Shown in pieces: positions 1-10,654 of a stretch of DNA of 64,000 nucleotides. The first letter of the stretch is position 1. The number at the start of each line of letters is the position of its first letter. Origin of the DNA: Coptis chinensis. Taxonomy: Eukaryota > Streptophyta > Magnoliopsida > Ranunculales > Ranunculaceae. The stretch spans positions 9,405,001 to 9,469,000 of the forward strand of contig CM027378.1 of NCBI GenBank assembly GCA_015680905.1, in the 5' to 3' direction. Under the pieces are notes generated by a model that searched no databases, was not told where the DNA came from, and was given only the letters and a program-made list of their open reading frames with translations. The position numbers were made by a program, and so were the translations under genes.

Positions 1-2090
1 TAGGGATGATCTTAATGTTTTATTATTGTTTATTTGTTAAAGGATGTGTTGAATAGGGAAATGATTGTCGACCTTATGGTATATTCTATACGGTGCTACC
101 TATTATAAAGCAGAAGAAGAGGGAGAATAGGTACAACCCTGAAAGGAATTGAACAAGCACAAATACGAGGTATGTGAAAATGAATTCTACACTGATGGTT
201 TTATAAATTGTTTAATTAATGGGATAAACATTTGATTGCAATATATGGTATTACCTTGAATGTTCGAAATTGAAGTTTTGGTTTTTGACGTTTTCAGTGG
301 CTAGATTGTTTTTTTTTAATGATGAATTATGTTCAAATTCCAACTGTTTTTTTCCCAACTATTCCAAGTTCCACATTAGCTTATTGTTCACTAATAGTAT
401 AGGCATTGCATGGTGAATATAATAGGCACTAGATAGGGCTACATAATATGTTTTTGCACCCTTAATCCCTTTCAGAAACAAATTATGATTCATTTTCTTT
501 CTTCCTTCATTTTTTGGGGACCAACTCGGCCTTGATTTTGATAATGGCCACAAGCGAGCGGTGAAGGGGGCTACTAACAGAAGACAATGACTGAGCTTCT
601 ACCATGAAGCTTAAGTACACTAACAGACCAAGGGGGATGTATAATTCAAATACATCAAAATGTTTATATTGAGAGGCGTCACTTTGCTGATAAAAATGTC
701 TCACATATTGTTACAGACATCTCTTTCGTCATTTTAAGTGTAATGAGATAAGGGTAAACTTTAGAAGTTTTGAAGAGAACGAATTCGTTTCCTAAATTGG
801 GGGTTTTCAAGAGAACAAATTCTTTAATTGAATCGAAACAAGTTCAGAGATGAATTTACTAAAACTCTTCAATTCCCTTCTTTCCTTCTTTATTATCTTT
901 TTTTTTGGCAGAATAAACATTTTTCTTGGGCACCAACTCCACCAATCAGCACTTGCTACCTTGTGGACTGCAAATAGTAGCTTGTCCACAAAGTTAATCT
1001 GTTGAATCTTCCGTTGCCCTTACCCCAAAGACTCCAAGTGTTCGATATTTACACAATTTTTGAAATGATTTCTTATTTGTTTTTTTTATCTTTAATTGGT
1101 TGAAAGAGCAATAAAATCGAATGAAATCTTATGTAATAGACGACCCATAAATATCGTTGTGTAGTTACTGCCCCAATGAAGTCGTCCAAAAGGAGCTAGG
1201 GCGACATTGTTGAGTCGTTTCGAAGTAAGTGATCGGCATGTGAGAGTCGGTCGAAAAGTTTGCTGAAATTTGGGCTAGGGCGACAGTGGCTAAGTCGTTT
1301 CAAAGTAGGTGATTCAACTTGAGGGAGTCTCTCAAAATGTTACACTGTCAATTGAGTCACTGGTGTAGTCTCCATTCGACATCACCAAGTCGTCTGGGAG
1401 GACTATAAAGCGGCACCACCAGGTCATTAGTAATGGTGTTCAAAGAGGTCATTTCTACAAAAGAAACATCTTGTTTCAAAGAGGGTTACAAGCTTCAATG
1501 AGCTAACATTGCAACTTCAAATGAGAAGTCTAATTCGACTTTTACAAGCTTCAAACGGAGAAGCCTGTATTGAAACTTCTGGTTACAAAGAGAGAGTATT
1601 GATACTCAATTCTTGTGCAGTTAAATCAGTGGAGTACTTGTACTCACCGGGTTATCGCTAGTCGTCACTTAGCCAATCTGTATTACCAACTACTCCCCAA
1701 ACAAATTAGGTCCTAAAGTCACAAATTAATCTGCCGATTACCCAATTAATCATTTCCAACACAACAACTTTTATTTTGTGTCGATTATCCAAAGATGGGT
1801 AAACAAACTTTAATAGAAGTGATACTCTAAAGTCGGTGGTGTGCGGTCAGTCATTCAGTTTGAAGGAAGAAACACAAAAGGGAAGATGCAAGAAATAAGA
1901 AGCGTAAAAGAGAAGAAAGAGAAAAAACTTGTTTTCTCCGGTTTTTCTGGTTTCTTAAGAAATGAGTTATTTTTTTTTTTGGGGTTTGCCCAACACAATT
2001 TGGAGTTTGTGAATAACCCAAAAAAAAACACGCAAAAAACTGCCAACCGCCAGACACCATCTTCTTCTTGTTACATCGCCAATACCACCA
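1..2090. other. Intergenic, no gene recognised
   Basis: No open frame here has a recognisable domain; short frames at 359-989 and 1841-2137 look like chance frames in AT-rich DNA. The only structure I see is an imperfect two-copy direct repeat of about 70 bp, 1193-1260 and 1272-1341, both containing the motif gctagggcgaca followed by agtcgttt. Homopolymer T runs are frequent. No RNA gene was recognised. Confidence 0.5.
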
Positions 2091-2253
2091 CTAGCCAAGC
2101 CGCATTTTTTTTTTTTTTTTTTTTTGCTAAAAGATAATTGATTCAAATGAATAAAAGGTTACAAGAAAAAAGAATATGAAGTGGTAAGAACTGTTTAGTA
2201 TGGGTATCATCAGTTGTGTACCCACCTATTACATCCAAAATTTAGCTAATGAA

Positions 2254-5200
2254 TCAGAAGTAAGTAGTAAAATGGTTCTCCAAATTTCTCACAAAAGGAA
2301 GTTTATTATCCCACCATTTACTTTCTCCTTTGTGCAATGTTGCACCATGTCTCGCACAACTGTCCGCACCTGAGTTTGTTTCTCTCCATGTAGCTGATAC
2401 ATTGATCCATGATGCTTTCTCTCTAAGTTGCTTCCATTTTGTTCTTACTCTCCAATGCAGTATGTCATTATGAAAAGCTTTGACCACCGATGAAGAGTCT
2501 GATTCCACCCAAATATATCTCCAGTCCCGATCCAGTGCTCTCTGAATTCCTTCTATAATAGCAAAGGCTTCTGCCATATAGTTGGTTGTTACTCCAAGTC
2601 CTCCTTCTGCTCGCACCCAAAATGTTACCCATGTAATCCCGGAGAATCACTCCCACTCCCCAACCTGCCATACTTGGGTTTCCACGTGAACTTCCATCCA
2701 CGTTAATTTTTATGATGCCAGGAGGTGGGAGAAGCCAATAACATTCTAGAATTTTGGGTGCTCTTCTTAGTTTGTGATGGAGATTGAATGTGTGAATAAT
2801 TTTCATATCTGTCATTGTGTTGTTCATGGTACCTGATAATTTGTGGTATGCTCTGATGATGGCTCTTCTAGTCTGAAAGCAAATGTTAGAGAAACTGGAT
2901 GTCTTCTGGTTATAGAGCACCTTATTTATGTTCTTCCATAAGCTTACCAAACTTGTCAGTGTGCAAGCTTTCCACATGTCTAGAATCGAAGAGTTGTGGT
3001 GTTTATCCTGTTGCATTATGTCATTGAAGGATTCAATATGTGATTGAATGCTGAAAATATGTCTAGCATGATCCTATACTCTCTTGGCCAACTCATCACA
3101 CTGATAGAGAATATGATCAAGATTTTCTTCTTCCTGCTTACATATATAACATCGAGATGCCAGTTATGTCTTCCTTTTTTGCAACATGTCATATGTTCTG
3201 GAAACCCCCCGGATTAATTTCCATGCTATACCTTGTGTCTAAGGAAGAATTTTAGAGCTCTAGATGAACTTGCATCCTTTTTGCTTAGGTGCTTTTTTCC
3301 TAATATCCTTATGCGCTGCTGAAACTGAGAATTTCCCTTTGTCGTCTGATAACCAAATTCTCTCATCTTCCTTTGTATTGTCAGGTTGTTGCAGAGAAGT
3401 AGGATCAATACCAATTAGACATAGTACTTGTGGTATGTTGCTGGAGAAGTCCCAGTGGTTACCTTGTATGAATTCATTGAGTCGGCCTTGGAGCTTCTTG
3501 ATGTCTTTACTTTCTTCCTGGAAAAAATCACAAATCGGTTTTTGGTGAAACCAATTCTCTCTCCAAACATTAATTGATGTACCATTTCCCACCACCCATC
3601 CATGTAGGTTATTCATTTCTTTGAGAGCCCATCTAATTCCCTTCCAAACTGTCAAGGTCTTGTAATTAGTCCATGTGCCTAACCTGTTTGTGTATTTGCC
3701 TATCATAAAGGCAGACCAATCACTTTCCTCAGTGACCACGCACTAAGATTGTTTCATGAGCATTGAGAGGTTGATATCTTTGAGTCTCCATATGCCCAAT
3801 CCTCCCTCCTCCAAAGGTTTGCATGTTTTTTCCCATGATATCGTAAAAGATTTCCTTTCCGCAGGGTTGCCACTCCAGATGAAATTCCTAATGATGCTTT
3901 CACATTCTTTTATCAATGAGTTTGGCCATTTGTAGATTCCCATGTTGTGGACTGGTATGTTATTAAGAACATATTGTGCTAATATTACTCTTCCTTGAAA
4001 ATATAACATTTTGCCAACCCACCCTGCAGCTCTTTTACTGATCTTGTGTACTAATGGTTCTAACGCAACTTTAGTCACTCTGCCCATGATCAATGGAACC
4101 CCGAGATATTTTTCAGGTAACATGCCTACTTTTATGCCGACCCATAACCTCTTGGATCAAAAGTTTTCTCCTGTTATTCATTGGACTAAGAAAAAGCTTA
4201 CACTTCTCCTTATTTATGAGTTGTCCAAAGGTGTCCTAATATCTGCTGAGAAGTTTGACAAGTTGTTTGATGCACCTTATGTAGCATTGCAGAAATGGGA
4301 AATATCATCCGCAAACAATAAGTGGGAAGGACTGCAATATTTGGAGCTTACCACCATGTGTTGAATTTTCTTATCTAGAACCAATCTGCTGATGCTTTTA
4401 CTTAGACAGTCTTCCGCAAGAGCAAAGAGCATAGGGGATAGAGGATCTCCTTGTTTCAATCCTCTTCCTGCTGAAAAATATCCCTGAGGACCTCCATTGA
4501 GCATGATTGACATTGTATTACTTTGATATACTGCTTGCAACCATCTGATCCATCTCTCATTGAATCCCACATGCTGCAAAATTGCCGAAAGAAAGTTCCA
4601 GTCCATAGTATCAAAGGCTTGAGAGGTGTCAAGTCTGATTCCAATACTTCCACCATGTCTGGGTGTTTGCAATTCATTCAATAACTCTGAAGTTAGTCCA
4701 ATGGCTTGTTGGGAGATTCTGTTGGGAATGAAGCCATATTGTTCCTTACTGATAATTCCTTCTACTATTAGACACAACCTTGTGGCAAGAATCTTGGTAA
4801 TGACCTTGAAAACGAAGTTTGAGAGGCATATTGGTCGAAACTTTCCCAGATGATTTGCATTTTTCTCTTTTTGGATAAGAACAATGAAGTTGGAGTTAAA
4901 TCCAAGGGGCAATCTAGATTTGATAATGAAATATCTAATAGCTCGTACTAAATCATGCCCTACTATATCCCAACAGTGATGAAAGAAATACCCAGAGAAT
5001 CCATCTGGTCCTGGAGAGCTATCTAGATTAAGGTGAAAAACTACCGCTTTCATTTCCTCTGTTGAAGGAATAGTGATGAGAAAGTCATTATCCTCCGATT
5101 GCAGATCTTGAGGCATATTATGAATGAGTTCCCAATCCATGATGTGATCCACCTTCCTGAATTTGTTAGAATAGTGTTTGACAATATGTTTCCCAATTTC

Positions 5201-6385
5201 TTCTTGAGTATCTAGAGTGATGCCTTCATCAGTCTTCATTTATGTAATCAATGGCTTGCTTCTGTTTCTATTGGCCATAGCATGAAAGAATTTTGTACTC
5301 CTATCATTGCCATTATCCCATTTTGTTCTTGATTTCTGTTTCCAGAACATTTGCTCTTGCTATAATAGAAGCTCCAATTGATTTTCTTGATCCACCATTT
5401 GTATAGCGAAATCTTCTGTTACATTTCCCTTCTCGAATTGTTCCCTGCATCTATTCCAATTTTTTAGATTCTTCCTCCACTTTGACTTTGATATTGCCAA
5501 AAGTGTCTTTATTCCACTTCTTCAGGACACCCTTCAACCTTTTTAGTTTCTGTGTAAGAATAAAGATGGAATTTCCCAGAAGTGGTTTCTGCCAACTGTC
5601 AAGAACTACATCTCTGAAGGTAGGATGGGAACACCACATATTGAAGAATTTAAAGGGCATGTTCTTGGGTTGAGGAATGCTGATATTTCCACTCAGAAGA
5701 GGAAAGTGATCATAACAAATTTTGCTAGACACCTGGTACTTCCAACCAGGGAATAAGGAACCCCATTTTGCATTACATAAAACTCTGTCTAACTTGCCTA
5801 GAATTTTGAAACTCCCTACTTGTTTATTCCACCAAGTGAGCTGATAACCACTGCTAGGAACTTCCATCAGTTGGTTATTTCTTATAAAGTTCCTGAAGTC
5901 ATTCATGGAGAATGAAGTAGGATTGTTTCCACCTTTCTTTTCAGAAATACTCGAGTGGACATTGAAGCCCCCAATAATCAGCCATGCCAAATTAAGTGGA
6001 TTATATTGATGTTGGACAGTTCTAGCCAGAGCTGCCTTCTTTGAACAGAGATACAGTGAGCATGAACTATGGTAATGAGAACACTGTCAACCACCACTGT
6101 AATGTGTTGATTTGAAAAAATAAATCAAAGTAGGAGTGGGAATCGAAGCTTTCCAGATAAGCCAGAGATTGGGAACTCGATTTGGATTAGAACTAGGATT
6201 ATAGTAAGAGGCATTGTTCATTCCTAGTGAGTGGAGAAAATTGATGGGAAAATCATTGCGATGTATTTTAGGTTCTGCGATACCCACAATATCTGGTTCC
6301 TATTTAATGACAAGTTTGGATAAACGGTTCTACGATTTGTCCTTTGCAATACCTCTAATATTCTAATAAATGTACCTCATTGTGA
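2254..6385 (-). pseudogene. LINE-1 ORF2: endonuclease, reverse transcriptase, zf-RVT, RNase H
   Basis: Broken ORF2 polyprotein of the LINE. The start near 6385 carries NIRG and AEPK motifs of the exonuclease-endonuclease-phosphatase fold (AEPK near 6280). Nuclease pieces continue at 5990-5451. Reverse transcriptase lies at 5239-4277, with SSPGPDGFSG, GLKQGDPLSPMLFA and LLFADDI, the last being the catalytic FADD box. The thumb region is at 4123-3743. A CxxC finger of the zf-RVT type is near 3150, and RNase H is at 3016-2254 with NVDGSSRGNP and a VESDSSS motif. Several frameshifts and stops (about 5990, 5240, 4130, 3740, 2616) separate the pieces, so it cannot make one protein. The domain order is normal for plant L1 elements. 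Confidence 0.88.
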
Positions 6386-6934
6386 AGATTGGAGATTTAT
6401 TGATGGAAATGGTGAGAGTCACCTTATTCTTCCCTACTACCAGTCCTAGATCGGGATCTGGATCTGGTGGTGGGTAGATTTGTTTTATGTTGTTACCACT
6501 GTGGTTTGTAAGTGCCTTTGTTAGGAAGGACTTGTTCCCCAGCTTCCCCTTCTATCACATCAGCCCAACTCGAGGATTATGGATAGTTTGCATCAGGTGG
6601 TTTATCCTCTAAGTCTCGAATCTGTTTTTTTTTAACCATAAGATGTAGAACTTGTTCCATCTGTTTCAGAGTATGCTATTATTATTCCTACTGCGGTGGT
6701 ATGAATCCGAGAGACAGAGCTTCCCCCATTACGAGAGATTAATAAAGTCTCCTATCTGGAATTTGTTGGAGAATCAATTGCTTCTGTTTGATCCTTTTGA
6801 AATCCCACAACTTCCTCTATATTCTTATCACATTCAGGGATTTCTCTTCCTGTACTTCGAGTTGCCTGGTCAATGACATGGATTGGTGAAGCATTTTGTT
6901 TTCCTTAATCTACATTTTGTTCCAATCCTAGATT

Positions 6935-8005
6935 TTGTGTATGATTCGCTTCCTTCCTAGTGATAATCTCTTGAATTTCTTCCTGATCAGCTACATGATG
7001 GTCCTGGTCCTCAATAGTGTTTTTCTATGTTTTTTGCTATCCAAATGGTTTCCCCTTGTTTACTTAATTATTTCTCCTGAGTTCCTTTTCTTTCCATGTC
7101 TTCTAAAAGTTTTTTCATCCATAAGTTCCAAGGGGAGGAGGGCATCCACTACAACCTCCTTATCTTTGTTTCCTTTATCCTTGTTAGTCTGCATATCACT
7201 TCGGAGCTTCCTGCACTCCGTGACTAAATACCCCAGAATTTTACAATGTGTGCGCATTTTTGGAAGTTTGCCCACCTCCACTATTTGCCAGAAGTTGATG
7301 CTCTTTGTCCTGACATAAATTTGATCTGAAATTGGTTCAGAGAGGCCCACATCCACCAAAATATTAGCATAGTATCCATACTCTCTATTGAGAGTTTTCT
7401 CATCGATTTGCGTAGGGTACCCCACTCCACGAGCAATGGACATTAGTGATTCTGGTTCCTAATATTCCTGACCTAGGCCAGGTAATCTGATCCAAACCAG
7501 GCCATGAGATTGTCGTTGGCTGTCAAGATTGAAATTTGGAGTCCATTGACTGATTCTCATAGGAATTTTATCAAAGTCCCATGATCCTTTGGCCCAAACT
7601 CTGTTAAGATCTTCTACATTCGAAAATCTTAGAAAAAGAAAACCTTCGCTAATAGGGGTAATAATCCATTCACCTGCTGGCTTCCAAATTTGTGTTGCAA
7701 TTACCCGAACTCTCTCCAGTGAAATTTTTTGTAAATCTATTCTTCCAACCAAACATTGTTTGCAGTAAAGCAAACCATTTTCATAAGCTTTTTCTAGAAT
7801 TGAGCTGGATACTCCCCCATTTTTTCTGGAATAGGTAGTTACTAGAATTCAACCGGTTGCCGCAATTGTTGTTTCGCTGCATCCACATAGGAAATTTTCG
7901 TAACACCTTTTTGTGAATCTTGAGCAGTTTTCTCATTGAGAGTTGATTGCTTATCTTGTAGCTGTGTTTCCTTATTAGTTTTGCTTGGATTCTCAAACTC
8001 ATAAA
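6935..8005 (-). pseudogene. LINE-1 ORF1, DUF4283 / zinc-knuckle protein
   Basis: Remnant of the RNA-binding ORF1 of the LINE at 2106-8386. The middle piece (7773-7459) has the DUF4283-like pattern LVGRIDLQ, then FLFLRFSN, then WAKGSWDF, which also occurs in the better preserved ORF1 at 14209-15530. The next piece (7443-7060) should hold the CCHC knuckle, but the second LINE's CSHCKGIGHLVSEC corresponds here to RTHCKILGYLVTEC: the first cysteine and the histidine are lost, so the finger cannot bind zinc. Frames change at about 7780 and 7450. Confidence 0.7.
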
Positions 8006-8030
8006 GATCTGTCTTTGAATACCTTTTCAG

Positions 8031-8225
8031 AACTCACACTATAAAGCAATGTAGGATTTTACCCTAAAAGAAATGGAACATGAGAGGGTTGCGAAGCAAT
8101 GCCTTGTATTCCAATCTCTCCATAACTCACACTGTAAATTAAAGCAGTGGAGGATTTTACCCAAGAAGAAGGAAGAGGCACCCAAATTTCAGAACTCACA
8201 TTGTTGATCAATGGAGGATTTTACC
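8031..8225 (-). repeat. Three 5' UTR repeat units of LINE-1
   Basis: Three copies of a motif beginning aactcaca and ending aggattttacc (plus strand) start at 8031, 8124 and 8193, spaced 93 and 69 bp. The same motif occurs once at 15582-15612, in the matching 5' leader of the second LINE. The arrangement resembles the 5' UTR monomers of mammalian L1, which carry promoter activity; a promoter role here is inference. Confidence 0.7.
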
Positions 8226-8386
8226 CTAAATGGAAGGGGAAGTATGAAGATGAGAAGATAAGATTATTTCACCAAACTTATTTCTGACTAAAAGCAGCAA
8301 AAAAAGGAGTAATGTATCATTTAAACAACTTATGTTATGTCATTCACAGTCACCCAGTAATTGGTCCCTATTTTTTATCCCCAGTC

Positions 8387-8901
8387 AGCCAAGTCGCCTT
8401 CACATTCATCATCTCTCTCATTTTTTATGTTTCTTTCCATCTCAAACAACAAACACCCAAAGTCAATAAATTTGTAGTAGAATCAAAACAAGTTGTAGAG
8501 ATTACTTTAAAAATCATAAATTGAAGTATGCTCTCTTAGTATTATTACACTTAATCCCCATACAATTAAACTTTTTATTTATTTATAACCCATCTCTAAA
8601 AAAATTGGAGGTGGTCGGGGTGAATGTGCAATGGTAATTCTAATGGAAGATTATGAAGGAATAAGAAAATGGAGGAGATGAGAGAGGGAGGTCCCATTTT
8701 AGTTGGCGTGGCTAGTATCTGTGGGGGGTTTATTGTGGTGGAAAAGGAAATACCTTTTACTTTTCTCCGTTTGTTTACCACCTAATCCAGTTGCAAATAA
8801 AGGTTGTTTAACATGTGTGGTCTTCTCATTGGACTGTGTTACAATTGAAGTGTAACACATTGTTACCCTATAATTTCCCTTGAAAGGCAATCACACATTG
8901 T
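8387..8901. other. Intergenic, no gene recognised
   Basis: AT-rich spacer between the 5' end of the first LINE and the left end of the PIF/Harbinger element. I see no coding frame, RNA gene or clear repeat. Confidence 0.4.
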
Positions 8902-9490
8902 TAAGGCTAAGTCCAATGGTGCGGCAAAACACCAACCATGACAAAAATTGTGATCCAATGGTGCGTCAAAACGCTAACTTACCAACGCTATTGGTATAAG
9001 TTTACCTATCTATACCGCCAATTTTAATGATATAGCGTATGCTCTGCACGCCAGTACAAGTGGCGGCCAGAGAAATCTAATCTACACACCTCTCTGTGTG
9101 GTGGCTAGAATTTTGGTTCATGTTTCCACCCACCACTCATAGTAGCGGCTAGAACTAAATTTGACCCTACCAAAGTTATTTAAATTATTTTAAGAAATTA
9201 GTTTGTGCAATTACCTTTCTATCCTACCCTTTTATATTTTTGTGCTTTAGTTGTATTTCTATAATTTTATTTACGCTTGATATGTCCTAAGTTCTATTTT
9301 AAGATTAAATTAATTTCGATTTGCAACAACTTAATTATTGAAATAAAACTTTTATTGAAAATAAGAAAACAACTTATATACACAGAATATAAATAGGGAA
9401 AAATTAAAGCATAATACACACAACAAGTTAAAAGGAAATACATTAAAAATGCATCAAATAGGTACGAAGCATTTAAAATACTTAATCAAA

Positions 9491-9772
9491 TTAATCAATC
9501 GCTTTCTTCGCAGTATTCTTCGAAGTGCAAATTTCTTGAAACAGTTCGTGCATTGCAAAGAGTTTGATCTTTCAAGATTTGTTTCTTTGTGTTTTTATAC
9601 CATTATTTTCCTTGAGGTGTCATAGTCGAGGTATTTGTGCTCATGATCTCCTTTTCCCACATCAATGTCTCACACAATTTTGTTTTCTACAAGTTTAACC
9701 CTTGAAGGATTAGGCACTTCATTTTCATAGAATTTTTTCCCACGGTCAATCGCTACCTCAATGGCCTCCATT
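9491..9772 (-). pseudogene. PIF-1 Myb-like protein, C-terminal part
   Basis: C-terminal end of the Myb/SANT-like partner protein of PIF-1, cut off from its N-terminal part (15746-16447) by the LINE at 9773-15745. The readable piece contains KLFAMHELFQE, the lysine-rich end typical of this family, and ends at a TAA at 9493-9491. The flanking 18 bp (9755-9772) are the LINE's target duplication. Confidence 0.6.
9755..9772. repeat. Target site duplication, left copy (LINE-2)
   Basis: The 18 bp acctcaatggcctccatt are repeated perfectly at 15746-15763, directly outside the poly(A) tail and the 5' end of the second LINE. A long exact duplication is the mark of target-primed LINE insertion. Confidence 0.92.
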
Positions 9773-9862
9773 TTTTTTTTGCTAAGTAAGTTAAAAATTC
9801 TATTAAAGAAAAGGATTATACAAGTACATTAACAGGACATCACTCCCCCTAATCTACTTGGT

Positions 9863-10495
9863 TCAAGCAAATCGCGTAAAGGTTTGATAAGGCACCTCCC
9901 ATTTGTGAATCCATGGGGGTTTCTCATTACAAACAATTAACTGATCTTTCTCTAGGTTTGAGGCTTTTTTGGCTATGGCATCCGCCACGGTATTCCCTTC
10001 CCTCCATATGTGAGAGAGGTAAAAGAAATGTAGTCTCTTCATGCAATTCTGCCATCTGTACTTCATCTGCCACGGCATTGAATTGGAAGTGTAAGCAGAA
10101 ACCGCAGTAGCCGCATCTGATTCCACCCACACATTCAGCCATCCTTTCTCAATAGCGATTTCCACACTTTCCAAGATACCAATGCTCTCTGCCCAATAAC
10201 TTGTAGCTTCGCCCAGCCCTTTTCCACGAATTAGCAGAAAATTCCCATCCTGATCCCTAAAGGCTGACCCATACCCCGCCTGACCTGGATTACCTTTAGC
10301 AGCACCATCGGTATTAATTTTGATCTGACCATAGGCCGGCGGTAGCCAAATGCCCTGCTGGACCCTCGGGGCTGCTGTGGGTCTCATGCTCAATCCCCAA
10401 GTTCGGGTAATCTCCAGTTCTTGTAAAGAGTTATGGGTGTGAGTCGTCGAGAGTAGCCGTAATATGGATCTCTTTTTTGAATCTGATTGAAGCAA
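9863..10495 (-). CDS. LINE-2 ORF2, C-terminal RNase H domain
   Basis: A 210-residue open frame forming the end of ORF2. It matches the plant RVT_3/RNase H fold: INTDGAAKGNPG gives the first catalytic Asp, SYWAESIG the Glu, VESDAATAV the second Asp and NTVADAIAKK the last Asp. The role is removal of the RNA strand after reverse transcription. It is separated from the reverse-transcriptase frame (10655-13387) by frameshifts between 10655 and 10495. The domain itself is uninterrupted. Confidence 0.85.
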   Translation of the reverse strand: MLQSDSKKRSILRLLSTTHTHNSLQELEITRTWGLSMRPTAAPRVQQGIWLPPAYGQIKINTDGAAKGNPGQAGYGSAFRDQDGNFLLIRGKGLGEATSYWAESIGILESVEIAIEKGWLNVWVESDAATAVSAYTSNSMPWQMKYRWQNCMKRLHFFYLSHIWREGNTVADAIAKKASNLEKDQLIVCNEKPPWIHKWEVPYQTFTRFA

Positions 10496-10654
10496 TATTG
10501 AAGTGTGGGAGTTCTTCCTTCAAAGTCGCCCTATTTCGACTTTCCAAATAGCAACCATGCCACCACTAACTGCCACCGTCCACAACTGTTTGAAAAGGGA
10601 CTCACTTGTTGGGACCGACTTATTGCATCTCTGGCTTTGTTTCTAAAGCCTGCT

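Larger units (their letters stand above)
2106..8386 (-). mobile_element. L1-type LINE, decayed, near full length (LINE-1 of window)
   Basis: A non-LTR retrotransposon on the minus strand. In transcription order it has three 5' repeat units (8225-8031), ORF1 with a DUF4283-like region and a degenerate zinc knuckle, ORF2 with endonuclease, reverse transcriptase, zf-RVT and RNase H, and a poly(A) tail seen as the T run at 2106-2125. The sequence before the tail (TTAGC then A) is the same as in the second LINE at 9773-15745, so both belong to one lineage. A degenerate target duplication may be agccaagccgc (2093-2103) and agccaagtcgc (8387-8397), 10 of 11 matching; this is weak, so the 5' edge is approximate. 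Confidence 0.85.

Noticed and set aside
359-989. Three minus-strand open frames of 60-65 residues
   Set aside because: No domain or family pattern, AT-rich composition, no start context or neighbours supporting them; treated as chance frames.
1841-2137. Overlapping open frames on both strands
   Set aside because: Dominated by homopolymer runs (Phe and Lys stretches) next to the LINE poly(A) tail; not coding.
8387-8397. Confident target duplication for LINE-1
   Set aside because: Only 10 of 11 bases match 2093-2103 and the 5' end is not independently known; kept as a weak note only.
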